Shown here one piece after another: positions 1 through 6,311 of a DNA stretch of 11,885 nt (position 1 is its first letter; each line of letters starts with the position of its first letter). The stretch spans positions 1 to 11,885 of the forward strand of contig DATKXO010000334.1 of NCBI GenBank assembly GCA_035528995.1, given 5' to 3'. The position numbers were made by a program, and so were the translations under genes. The stretch comes from DATKXO01 sp035528995. GTDB taxonomy: Bacteria > Planctomycetota > Phycisphaerae > UBA1845. The notes below the pieces were generated by a model. That model did not search any database, was not told the origin of the DNA, and was given only the letters and a program-made list of their open reading frames with translations.

Positions 1-267
1 CACAGCGAGGACCTGGCCGTGTGCGGCGACGGCGACAGCGACGGCGACGTGGACCTCGCCGACCTGCCGCGCTACAACGAATGTTCCACCGGGCCGCTGT
101 GCGACGGCCTTGCCGGGGGCTGCGATCCGCCGGCCTGGACCTGGATTCCGCCCCAGCCCGACCTGGGCCTCGCCCACTGCCTGATGATGGATTTCGACAC
201 CGACGGTGACGTGGACCTGTTCGACTTTGACAGCCTGCAAGGTGTCTTTGGCTTCACGATCCCCTGA
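1..267 (+). CDS. C-terminal end of a dockerin/EF-hand-tailed protein (5' truncated)
   Basis: The reading frame is open from the first base, so the gene starts before the window and only about 88 C-terminal residues are seen. They contain two Asp-rich calcium-binding-type loops, DGDSDGDVDLAD near the start and DFDTDGDVDLFD near the end, separated by a Cys- and Pro-rich spacer (N-E-C-S-T-G-P-L-C). This layout is the dockerin-like tail found on many exported planctomycete proteins, where it is thought to bind calcium and mediate attachment; the rest of the protein, and so its activity, is unknown. The same type of tail ends the selenoprotein candidate at 4372-5322. The lipoprotein gene follows after 24 bases, so the two could share a transcript. 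The frame and tail type are clear; the function is not. Confidence 0.8.
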   Translation, partial: HSEDLAVCGDGDSDGDVDLADLPRYNECSTGPLCDGLAGGCDPPAWTWIPPQPDLGLAHCLMMDFDTDGDVDLFDFDSLQGVFGFTIP

Positions 268-291
268 CCTGTTACGGAGGTATAGTGTTCA

Positions 292-831
292 ATGAATCAC
301 TGGTTGACGATTACGGTCCTGGCCCTGTGCGCGTGCCTGTTGGCGGTATCGGGCTGCGGGAAAGAGCGCCGGGCCTCGACACAGGACCAGTCTGCCACGC
401 TCATGACCACGGAGGTGCCGCACGTGGAGGCAACGCTCGAACTGACCGGCTCGGGACTCACCGAACCCAAGGAGTTTACCTTCGCCCAATTGGCCGACTT
501 GGACATGGTCCGGCTCGACAACGTGATGATGCTCATCAGCCACGGGCCGGACAAGGTGACCGCATGGCGGGGGCCGTCGCTGGACGCCCTGCTCACCCAG
601 GCCAAGGTCCAGCCCGGACCCATGCTGCTCATGTTCGAGGCCGCCGACGGCTACGGGTTCGAGGTGTCCCGCGAGGACCTCGGCCAAGCCATCGTGGCGC
701 TGCAGGACGGCGACGGTCATTGGCTGGCTGACCTGGACAAAACCGGCCCCCTGCGACTGGTCGCCCCGGACAAGCCGGCCAATTACTGGGTCATGAATCT
801 GCAGCGCATCAAGGTCGAACCGATCGAGTAG
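292..831 (+). CDS. Lipoprotein with a molybdopterin-oxidoreductase-like domain, linked to the ECF transporter
   Basis: This 179-residue protein begins with a lipoprotein signal peptide: a hydrophobic stretch, then a lipobox L-A-V-S-G-C with the lipidated Cys at residue 22. GGAGG at 276-280 precedes the ATG by 11 bases. Residues about 45-178 resemble the oxidoreductase molybdopterin-binding fold (sulfite oxidase type), with R-G-P-S-L-D-A-L-L (93-101), A-A-D-G-Y-G-F-E-V (117-125), G-P-L-R-L-V (152-157) and Y-W-V-M-N-L-Q-R-I-K-V (165-175). No cysteine follows Cys22, so the usual molybdenum-ligating Cys is missing and the domain is unlikely to be a normal molybdoenzyme. It stands 62 bases before the ECF S-component gene. 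An outer-face role in catching or handing over the transporter's substrate is an inference. The lipoprotein call is firm; the domain call is moderate. Confidence 0.75.
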   Translation: MNHWLTITVLALCACLLAVSGCGKERRASTQDQSATLMTTEVPHVEATLELTGSGLTEPKEFTFAQLADLDMVRLDNVMMLISHGPDKVTAWRGPSLDALLTQAKVQPGPMLLMFEAADGYGFEVSREDLGQAIVALQDGDGHWLADLDKTGPLRLVAPDKPANYWVMNLQRIKVEPIE

Positions 832-893
832 CGCTCGGCCGTCCGTTCGCCGCCTCGCCCATCATCCGGCGGCCGACGGGCCCGGAGGACATA

Positions 894-1634
894 GTGAATC
901 AGCCGCGTAAGCCGTTCTACACGTTGCACGAGCTGTTAATCATGGCCGCCCTGGCCGCATTGGGCGGCGTCTCCGGCTCCGCCGTGAGTTGGGTCGGAAA
1001 GACGCTGCACACCGTCACCGGCATACCCGGAGGCCTCCAGTTCCTGGCCGGCATCCACGTGTTGTGGCTCGTCTTGGCCATCGGACTGATTCGCAAGCCC
1101 GGGGCGGCCACCCTCACCGCGCTGCTCAAGGGCGCTGTGGAGCTCCTTTCAGGGAATCCACACGGCCTGATCGTGCTGCTGATGAGCACGCTGGCTGGCA
1201 TCGCTGTTGATGTCGTATGGCTGATCGCCCGACGACGGGATCGGCTCGTGACCTACATGCTGGCCGGCGGGCTGGGGGCGGCCAGCAATCTGTTGGTGTT
1301 CAAGATCATCTACTCGCTGCCGTCCGGCCGAGCGGTGAACCTGGGCCTGGCCGCCCTGACCGGCGTGGCCTTCATCAGCGGAGCCGTGCTGGCCGGCCTG
1401 CTGGGTTGGTCGCTGATGGATGCCCTGCGCCGTGCCGGTGTTGTGGGCACGCAACGACCCGGGCCGACCGGCCCGCCCGGCGCCCGCGTGTGGGTGGGCC
1501 TGGGGCTCGTCACCTGCGTCGTGCTCTTCTGCGGCATCGCGTTCTTCTATTCCAGCGTTCGGGGCCACTCCCCGGTGCGCGACCGAGCCACGGGTGCCGA
1601 CACCGTGCTACTCAGCGCCAAACCTGACCGGTGA
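894..1634 (+). CDS. ykoE: ECF transporter S component, YkoE-like
   Basis: This is an integral membrane protein of 246 residues starting at GTG, with GGAGG at 884-888 five bases upstream. About five hydrophobic segments are visible (roughly 13-33, 50-66, 91-113, 118-140 and 149-175). The sequence L-I-R-K-P-G-A-A at 65-72 followed by an L-L-x-G-x-V-E-L-L-S-G stretch is the pattern I associate with YkoE, the substrate-specific subunit of the YkoEDC energy-coupling-factor importer for hydroxymethylpyrimidine/thiamine. The next two genes supply the ATPase and EcfT parts. After residue 180 there is a Pro/Gly-rich linker and an extra hydrophobic segment at about 199-219, beyond the usual length of about 190-200 residues. 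The thiamine-precursor substrate is carried over from the family; no TPP riboswitch is visible. The S-component role is well supported, the substrate is not. Confidence 0.75.
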   Translation: MNQPRKPFYTLHELLIMAALAALGGVSGSAVSWVGKTLHTVTGIPGGLQFLAGIHVLWLVLAIGLIRKPGAATLTALLKGAVELLSGNPHGLIVLLMSTLAGIAVDVVWLIARRRDRLVTYMLAGGLGAASNLLVFKIIYSLPSGRAVNLGLAALTGVAFISGAVLAGLLGWSLMDALRRAGVVGTQRPGPTGPPGARVWVGLGLVTCVVLFCGIAFFYSSVRGHSPVRDRATGADTVLLSAKPDR

Positions 1635-1739
1635 GTTCGCACCCGAACGACAGCAATCCGCTTGGGGTCGGCCGACGCAGCGACGACCGGCGCCCTACGG
1701 GATGTCACCAGCAACGCGCAACGGTACGATAACGCCGCG

Positions 1740-3260
1740 ATGATTCACCTCGAGCAGTTCGGTTGGCGATTCGCCGGCGCTCCTTCCTGGGCCTTGCAGG
1801 ACGTCTCCTTGCACATCGAGCCCGGCGAGTTCGTCGCCGTGGCCGGTCCCAGCGGGTCGGGCAAGACGACGCTGGCTCTGGCTGCCTGCGGCCTGCTGCT
1901 CGGGCGTCACGCCGGCGATGCGACGGGAACCGTCCACGTTGGCGGCAAGGACGTCGCCGCCGAACCGCTTCAACGGGTTGCCGAGACCATCGCCCTCGTG
2001 CAGCAGAACCCCGAAGCCCATTTCGCCACGCTGACCGTCGCCGATGAGATCGCCTTCGGCATGGAGAACCGCTGTCTTGCTCCCGACGACATTCGCCGCC
2101 GCAGCGCCGAGGCGATGGAACTCCTGTCGATCACGCATCTGGCCGATCGCAGCCTGGCCACTCTCTCCGGCGGTGAGCAGCAGCGCGTGGCCGTCGCCTC
2201 CATCGTCGCCGGAAAGCCCGATGCGATCGTGCTCGACGAGCCGACCGCCAGCCTCGACCCCCAGGCCTCGCGCGACCTCTTCCGCACGTTGGCCGACCTG
2301 TGCCGCCAAACCCATCTGACCGTCGTCATCATCGAACACAAGCTCGCCCAACTGTTGCCGCTGAACCCGCGTCTCGTCTGCCTCGAGGCCGGTCGCCTGT
2401 CCGACGCCCCGGAGCCCTCAGTTCTCAGTCCACAGTCCCCAGTCCTTAGCACGCACTCCTCGGTCCTCGACGCGCCGCCGATCGTCGACGCGTCCGGCCT
2501 GACTGTCCGACTCGGCGGCCGAACGATCCTGGATGACGTCTCTCTGCAGGTGCGCCCCGGTGAAACGGTGGCCATCCTCGGGCCCAACGGCGGTGGCAAG
2601 TCCACGCTGCTGCACGGCCTGCTGGGTCTGGTCGCGTCCGATCGCGGATCGGTAAGGGTCTGCGATCTGCCGGTTCCCGAAACGCCGGTTTCGCGATTGG
2701 CGGCCCACGTCGGCCTGGTCTTCCAGAACGCCGATCATCAGCTTGTCGCTGACACGGTGTGGCACGAAGCGCTGTTCGCCACCCGGGCCCTCGAGACACC
2801 CCGGGCCGATGCAGAAGCCCAAGCCGATGACCTGCTCCAACGGGCGGGACTGGCCGATCGTAAGCGTGACCACCCCTACCGCCTGAGTTGGGGCCAGAAG
2901 CGCAGGCTCAACATCATATCGGCCGTCCTGCACCGCCCGCGGCTGCTCCTGTTGGACGAGCCCTTCGCCGGGCAGGACTGGGAGAACGTCGCCTTCCTGC
3001 TCGAAATCATCGACCAAGTGTTGAACCGGTCGGGCGGCGGGGCGGTCGGTTCGGGCGAGCCCGTACACCCGCAGCAACGCGGCGCGTGCCTGATGGTCAC
3101 GCACGATCCGCGTGTCGTTCAACGGAGCTGTACGCGGGTCCTGTTCGTGTCGGACGGTCGCATTACGCTGGACGCCTCCATGCCGGAGGCTTTCCAGCGA
3201 CTGCGAAACATGGGACACGACGCCTACGCACCGGATGAAGTGCTGAGCCCTCAACGTTGA
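1740..3260 (+). CDS. ykoD: ECF transporter double ATPase, YkoD/EcfA1A2-like fusion
   Basis: This 506-residue cytoplasmic protein has two ABC ATPase domains in tandem and powers the ECF importer through EcfT. In domain 1 are Walker A G-P-S-G-S-G-K-T-T (36-44), Q-loop V-Q-Q-N (87-90), signature L-S-G-G-E-Q-Q-R (142-149), Walker B A-I-V-L-D-E-P (162-168) and switch His200. Domain 2 has Walker A G-P-N-G-G-G-K-S-T, Q-loop V-F-Q-N, a variant signature L-S-W-G-Q-K-R-R, Walker B L-L-L-L-D-E-P and T-H-D. The linker (about 223-246) is encoded by a 7-bp tandem repeat. A short Gly/Pro-rich insertion precedes the last T-H-D. The ATG at 1740 is chosen because M-I-H-L-E starts the first ABC strand; it lacks a clear Shine-Dalgarno. 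A TTG at 1662 in the same frame would add 26 unlikely residues. Confidence 0.9.
   Translation: MIHLEQFGWRFAGAPSWALQDVSLHIEPGEFVAVAGPSGSGKTTLALAACGLLLGRHAGDATGTVHVGGKDVAAEPLQRVAETIALVQQNPEAHFATLTVADEIAFGMENRCLAPDDIRRRSAEAMELLSITHLADRSLATLSGGEQQRVAVASIVAGKPDAIVLDEPTASLDPQASRDLFRTLADLCRQTHLTVVIIEHKLAQLLPLNPRLVCLEAGRLSDAPEPSVLSPQSPVLSTHSSVLDAPPIVDASGLTVRLGGRTILDDVSLQVRPGETVAILGPNGGGKSTLLHGLLGLVASDRGSVRVCDLPVPETPVSRLAAHVGLVFQNADHQLVADTVWHEALFATRALETPRADAEAQADDLLQRAGLADRKRDHPYRLSWGQKRRLNIISAVLHRPRLLLLDEPFAGQDWENVAFLLEIIDQVLNRSGGGAVGSGEPVHPQQRGACLMVTHDPRVVQRSCTRVLFVSDGRITLDASMPEAFQRLRNMGHDAYAPDEVLSPQR
2419..2467 (+). repeat. Seven tandem heptamers (CAGTCCT-like) inside the ABC linker
   Basis: Read in steps of seven, the bases are CAGTTCT, CAGTCCA, CAGTCCC, CAGTCCT, TAGCACG, CACTCCT and CGGTCCT: degenerate copies of one unit. 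Because three heptamers make 21 bases, the encoded protein also repeats every seven residues (S-V-L-S-P-Q-S, P-V-L-S-T-H-S, S-V-L-D-A-P-P). It sits exactly in the linker between the two ATPase domains. Similar heptamer arrays are known between genes in other bacteria, so this is likely a small repeat that expanded in or entered a tolerant linker. Confidence 0.8.
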
Positions 3261-3320
3261 GCGCCGGCAACGTGCGCGGCAACGCGAACCGCTGGTGACC
3301 GGGAGCCTGAGGTTCTCTTG

Positions 3321-4067
3321 ATGACCTATCAGACCGGTCATTCCGTCCTGCATCGCCTGCATCCCGTGGTCAAGCTGGCCTGGCTGCTGTGGGTGACGGT
3401 GGCCGTGTTCGTGTTCCACTCGGTTGCCCTGCCGTTGGCGGCCGTGGGGCTGGCCTTGGCCCTGCTGTGGCTGGCCGGCGTGCCGCCCTGGCGCATACCG
3501 GGGGCGCGGGCATGCCTGATCCTGGGCGTTGGGATCGTAGTTCTTCACGCGGTCGTGGCCCGCCACGGTGAGCCGCTGATCGGCCCGGTGACGACCGTGG
3601 GACTTGTCAACGGGCTCCGGGCGGCGGGCCGGCTGTTGGCCGTCATCCTGATGAGCACGCTGTTTGTGACCACCACCGAGCCCGTCTCCCTGGCCTGCGC
3701 GTTGGTCGGCGCGGGCCTGCCCTATCGCTGGGGCTTCGCTCTGGTGACCGCCTTGCGGCTGGCCCCCGTCTTTCGAGTGGAAGCCCACCACGTCCATAGA
3801 GCCCAGTTGGTCCGCGGCGTGGCGTACGATGCCTGGGGCCCGCGCCGCTGGTGGCTGATCCTGCGCCACCTCTGTATGCCGCTGCTGGTGTCCGCCCTGC
3901 GCACCGCCCACAGCCTGTCGCTGTCGATGGAAGGGCGGGCCTTCGGGCTGCACCGCCGTCGGACCAGCCTGCGACAGGTCAACATCACACGCCTGGACGT
4001 GGCGATCGGCGCGCTACTGCTCCTCTCGATCGGGGCGGCCTCTTGGTACGCAATCAAAGCGACTTGA
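3321..4067 (+). CDS. ykoC: ECF transporter transmembrane coupling protein, EcfT/YkoC-like
   Basis: This 248-residue membrane protein links the S component to the ATPases. The N-terminus has the typical EcfT pattern S-V-L-H-R-L-H-P-V-V-K-L before the first membrane helices. Hydrophobic segments lie at about 20-52, 63-80, 100-118 and 225-243. The cytoplasmic coupling region carries V-R-G at about 164-166 and M-E-G-R-A-F-G at 203-209, corresponding to the two Ala-Arg-Gly/Ser-type motifs of EcfT that touch the ATPases; the second is slightly altered from the usual E-A-R-G-F-G. TGAGG at 3308-3312 lies eight bases before the ATG. An in-frame TTG just upstream at 3318 is less likely. It follows the ATPase gene by 60 bases and completes the importer. 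I am confident of the EcfT role. Confidence 0.88.
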   Translation: MTYQTGHSVLHRLHPVVKLAWLLWVTVAVFVFHSVALPLAAVGLALALLWLAGVPPWRIPGARACLILGVGIVVLHAVVARHGEPLIGPVTTVGLVNGLRAAGRLLAVILMSTLFVTTTEPVSLACALVGAGLPYRWGFALVTALRLAPVFRVEAHHVHRAQLVRGVAYDAWGPRRWWLILRHLCMPLLVSALRTAHSLSLSMEGRAFGLHRRRTSLRQVNITRLDVAIGALLLLSIGAASWYAIKAT

Positions 4068-4252
4068 GCGCGCCGAACGGGTCACAGCCTGGTTGGCAAA
4101 GGGTGCCGTCCTCGCGCTCCTACTGGTGGACGATCCCGCCCGCCCTCTGAAAGTGTCGCCGCAGGAATTGGCCTGCCGCGAAAACAGACCCCCCCGGTCC
4201 GGTTTCAAGAGGATACCGACATCCGCCTATCCGGTGACGACTCAGTTCGTCC

Positions 4253-4282
4253 TGGACACCACACCTCGCGATTGCTTAGAAT
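4253..4282 (+). promoter_or_regulatory. Probable sigma70-type promoter for the selenoprotein gene
   Basis: TGGACA (4253-4258) matches the -35 consensus in five of six bases, and TAGAAT (4277-4282) matches the -10 in five of six, with an 18-base spacer. Transcription would start near 4289, leaving a leader of about 80 bases. Short promoter matches arise by chance, so this is a prediction only. Confidence 0.4.
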
Positions 4283-4298
4283 GCAGTCTGGCTACAGA

Positions 4299-4332
4299 GC
4301 ATGCCTTCAAGGCGCAAGGACGCCTTGCATGC
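4299..4332 (+). repeat. Inverted repeat in the 5' leader of the selenoprotein gene
   Basis: CAAGGCG (4308-4314) pairs with CGCCTTG (4321-4327) around a six-base loop. After a four-base bulge, GCATG (4299-4303) pairs with CATGC (4328-4332), giving 12 paired bases. No T-run follows, so it is not a typical terminator. It lies just after the predicted transcription start and about 25 bases before the Shine-Dalgarno, so a role in mRNA stability or translation is possible. Confidence 0.55.
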
Positions 4333-4371
4333 TTGGTCCGGACCGTCAGGCCGCAGAAGGAGGGGCCCTCC

Positions 4372-5322
4372 ATGAGCCGTGAGTACCTCGCATCCCGTGC
4401 CAAGTTCCAGTGCTTCTTCGTTGCAGTGGCCTGTTTGATGGTCTCTGCATCCGGGCCGGCCGTATACGCCGCGGATCGGATGATGTTGGGAGAGTACTTC
4501 ACGGCCACTTGGTGAACGACTTGCCAGACCGCGGGTCCCGTGGTCCAGAACATGATCACCGACTATCCCGACACCCTCGCCGTCGTGGAGTACCACGTAT
4601 CGGACGCTCCGTACTCCTACCCATGGGGTGAGAGCCGGGCCAACTTCTACAACATCTGGTCCGCGGGCCTCCCCTGGTTCGACTACGACGGCTTGGGGGA
4701 CGCCTGGCCGATCGGCTCCTACGAGAGCAACTTCCTCACGCGCCAGGCCGTGCCCACCAAGGTCACCATGAGCGTCGGGGCCGAGCACGTCTCCGGAAAC
4801 ACCTACAGCGTCACCAGCCAGACCTGCCTCGAGGAAAGCGGCGACCCGCTCCTGCTCAGGATTTACTCCGTCATGGTCGAGGACTGGTGGCCCGGCACCG
4901 ACCAGGGCGAGGACAAGTACCACCGCAACACGTTCCGAGCCGCCGCGACCACGGAGGACGCCTTCCTCTTCCCGGGCGAGTGTCAGGTCGTGACCAAGAC
5001 CATTACGCCGACGTACGTGACCGAGTCGAACCTGAAGGTCATCGCCTGGGCCCAGGAAGCCCTGTCCGCCGGCCCCGCCGAGGTGCATCAGGCCTCCAAA
5101 GACCTCTACCCCTTCGAGACGCTGCCCGCCATGGGCGACTACGACAACGACGGCGACGTGGACCTGGATGACCACACCGGCTTCGCCGGCTGCATGAGCG
5201 GCCCCGACCCCGGCACGCCGCCTTCCTCCACCTGCCTCTATTTCTTCGATGGCGACGATGACAGCGACGTGGACACCGAGGACTTCAGTTCCTTCCAGCA
5301 GGAGTTCACCGGGCCACGCTAG
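4372..5322 (+). CDS. Candidate selenoprotein: exported Omp28-type thioredoxin-fold protein with UxxC and a dockerin-like tail
   Basis: AGGAGG (4358-4363) lies eight bases before the ATG. A signal peptide (residues 1-33, cleavage after V-Y-A) precedes G-E-Y-F-T-A-T-W. The next codon is TGA (4513-4515), then T-T-C-Q-T-A-G-P, and the same frame runs on to 5322 with coherent protein. Omp28/thioredoxin proteins have W-C-x-x-C here, so the TGA replaces the attacking cysteine at residue 48, with Cys51 as partner. G-L-P-W-F-D-Y-D-G (Pro101) fits the thioredoxin cis-proline loop. Residues about 125-250 form a beta-rich domain, and the tail has two Asp-rich loops (255-267, 293-304). Read with selenocysteine the product is 316 residues and would be an extracytoplasmic thiol oxidoreductase. 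A nonsense mutation or sequencing error is the alternative, but the exact position and the downstream hairpin favour Sec. Confidence 0.8.
4513..4550 (+). promoter_or_regulatory. Sec-coding UGA with candidate bacterial SECIS hairpin
   Basis: Downstream of the TGA, GACCGC (4527-4532) pairs with GTGGTC (4540-4545), including one G-U pair. GGGUCCC between them can add two more pairs and presents G-G-U-C at the tip. The gap from the TGA to GGUC (4534-4537) is 18 bases, the same as I recall for E. coli fdhF, whose SECIS loop also contains GGUC bound by SelB. A partial outer stem (TTGC with GAAC side) has mismatches. The hairpin and spacing are visible; its function is inferred. Confidence 0.65.
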
Positions 5323-5355
5323 AGCAGGTTCGTCCCGCAAGCCATGCAAAGCCAT

Positions 5356-5387
5356 AGCGGCCTGCGTCCCGGCAGGCCGCTGTCTTG
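5356..5387 (+). terminator. Rho-independent-type terminator after the selenoprotein gene
   Basis: A perfect ten-base-pair stem, AGCGGCCTGC (5356-5365) with GCAGGCCGCT (5372-5381), closes a six-base loop and is followed by the short T-rich stretch GTCTT. It begins 34 bases after the stop codon. The T-run is weak, but the stem is strong and the position is right. Confidence 0.7.
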
Positions 5388-5537
5388 CGCGGGTAGCGCC
5401 CAAATGCCGCAATGCAGGGCAAGCCGTGCGCACCATCAACCAACGCCGTCTGCTGGCCGGTCACCACCGTTTGTCCTATCATCCAATCGCGATCGTCCCT
5501 GAACCGGCGCTTCGGCTCCCGCCCAAGGAGGGTCTCG

Positions 5538-6047
5538 ATGGAGCACCTGCAGAATCTCTCGCGCCAGGAACTGGTCACCCTCATCGACGTCCACGCCAAG
5601 TGCTGGCTGGCCCACGACGGCTGCTGGTTCCTCGCCGTCGAGGACAAGTACGGCCTCGACGTCGCCATGGAACTCGACACCCGCTCCTGGGAGCGCTTCT
5701 CGCCGATCGAGGCCCGGCGGATCATGCAGGCCTTTGACATCCCCGAGGGCGGCGGCCTGGACGCCCTCGAAAAGGCCCTGCGCTACCGCCTCTACGCCAC
5801 GGTGAACCCCCAAGCCGTCGAACGCCCCGACCAGCGCACCCTGATCTACAAGATGGTCGAATGCCGCGTCCAGAGCGCCCGCAGACGCAAGGGCCTGCCC
5901 GACTTCCCCTGCAAGCCCGTCGGCCTGGTCGAATACTCCAGGTTCGCCGAGACCATCGACCTCCGCATCAAAACCCGCTGCCTCCAGTGCCCACCCGATG
6001 ACACCGAAGGCACCGGCTGTATCTGCACCTGGGAGTTCACCGTCTAA
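5538..6047 (+). CDS. DUF6125-type protein of unknown function
   Basis: This 169-residue, probably cytoplasmic protein starts at the ATG at 5538, with AAGGAGG (5525-5531) six bases upstream. The same frame is open back to 5412, but that part has no family resemblance. Recognisable stretches are W-L-A-H-D-G-C-W-F near residue 28, W-E-R-F-S-P-I-E-A-R-R-I-M, then C-R-V-Q-S-A-R-R-R-K-G-L-P-D-F-P-C-K-P-V-G, V-E-Y-S-R-F-A-x-T-I-D, and a C-terminal C-L-Q-C-P-P-D with C-x-C-x-W-E-F. I associate this pattern with the DUF6125 family, whose members resemble ATC hydrolase-like proteins. The spaced cysteines could bind a metal, which is inference. It stands alone between a terminator and a convergent gene. 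The gene is certain; the family is from memory and the function unknown. Confidence 0.8.
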   Translation: MEHLQNLSRQELVTLIDVHAKCWLAHDGCWFLAVEDKYGLDVAMELDTRSWERFSPIEARRIMQAFDIPEGGGLDALEKALRYRLYATVNPQAVERPDQRTLIYKMVECRVQSARRRKGLPDFPCKPVGLVEYSRFAETIDLRIKTRCLQCPPDDTEGTGCICTWEFTV

Positions 6048-6098
6048 CGGTCGCGAACAACTCCAGACTCACACTGACCGATTGTCGCCCTTGCGAGC

Positions 6099-6116
6099 CG
6101 CGAACTTCAGTTCGCG
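6099..6116. repeat. Perfect dyad CGCGAAC-TTCA-GTTCGCG
   Basis: A seven-base stem closes a four-base loop, 52 bases after the DUF6125 stop codon. This is the form of a small palindromic repeat and may belong to a dispersed family, but only one copy is in the window. No T-run follows. Confidence 0.6.
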
Positions 6117-6184
6117 CGGTCCTTCACGCGGGCGCAAGCCCCAGCGCGGACCTTCGCCGGCCACGTGCGGTGGTGGGCGGCATC

Positions 6185-6203
6185 GGTCCGCCCGAGGCGG
6201 ACC
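6185..6203 (+). terminator. Possible terminator between the convergent gene blocks
   Basis: GGTCCGCC (6185-6192) and GGCGGACC (6196-6203) form an eight-base-pair stem with a three-base loop, followed by CGTCTTG. It could stop transcription from the + side. The T-run is poor and the distance from the DUF6125 stop is 137 bases, so it may simply be a repeat. Confidence 0.35.
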
Positions 6204-6268
6204 CGTCTTGATCCCCGCACTCCACGCCTCAGCTTCACTGGACCATACCAGGGTGCCGGCCTGCAAAC

Positions 6269-6284
6269 GCCGCGTCGACGCGGC
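6269..6284. repeat. 16-bp perfect palindrome
   Basis: GCCGCGTCGACGCGGC equals its own reverse complement and lies 28 bases beyond the stop codon of the - strand gene at 6312. It could be a protein-binding dyad or part of a termination region; nothing else identifies it. Confidence 0.5.
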
Positions 6285-6311
6285 TAGGCCGTTCGGTCCC
6301 TCAGGGGGATC

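Larger units (their letters stand above)
4068..4371. other. 304-bp intergenic region with promoter and leader
   Basis: This is the space between the ECF cluster and the selenoprotein candidate. The + frame is open through most of it, but the predicted residues show no family pattern and the strong Shine-Dalgarno is at 4358-4363, so I treat it as non-coding. It holds a likely promoter (4253-4282) and a leader hairpin (4299-4332). No clear terminator for the ECF cluster was seen; an imperfect dyad near 4180-4206 lacks a T-run. Confidence 0.6.

Noticed and set aside
268..291. TPP riboswitch expected before a ykoE-like cluster
   Set aside because: The spacer is only 24 bases and the other spacers show no TPP core motifs; none is present in the window before these genes.
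1662..1739. Upstream TTG start for the double ATPase
   Set aside because: It adds 26 residues without family resemblance and lacks a Shine-Dalgarno; the ATG at 1740 directly precedes the first ABC strand.
2418..3953. Long - strand open frame of 511 codons opposite the ATPase and EcfT genes
   Set aside because: It is Gln-, Gly- and Arg-rich with no family motif and mirrors two clear + strand genes; it is a high-GC shadow.
4180..4206. Imperfect dyad as terminator of the ECF cluster
   Set aside because: The stem has two mismatches and no T-run follows, so it cannot be called a terminator.
4093..4515. Open frame of 140 codons ending at the TGA before T-T-C
   Set aside because: The part before 4372 shows no protein-like pattern, and the strong Shine-Dalgarno and signal peptide set the start at 4372; the TGA is better read as Sec than as the stop of this frame.
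4540..5322. Independent gene starting at GTG 4540
   Set aside because: It would begin inside a thioredoxin domain just after the active site and has no Shine-Dalgarno; it is the continuation of the 4372 gene.
4276..5439. 387-codon - strand open frame opposite the selenoprotein gene
   Set aside because: Low-complexity Val/Gly/Ala-rich sequence with no motif; the + strand has a Shine-Dalgarno, signal peptide and domain structure.
5477..5482. TATCAT as -10 box for the DUF6125 gene
   Set aside because: No acceptable -35 lies at the right distance; a single hexamer match is not enough.
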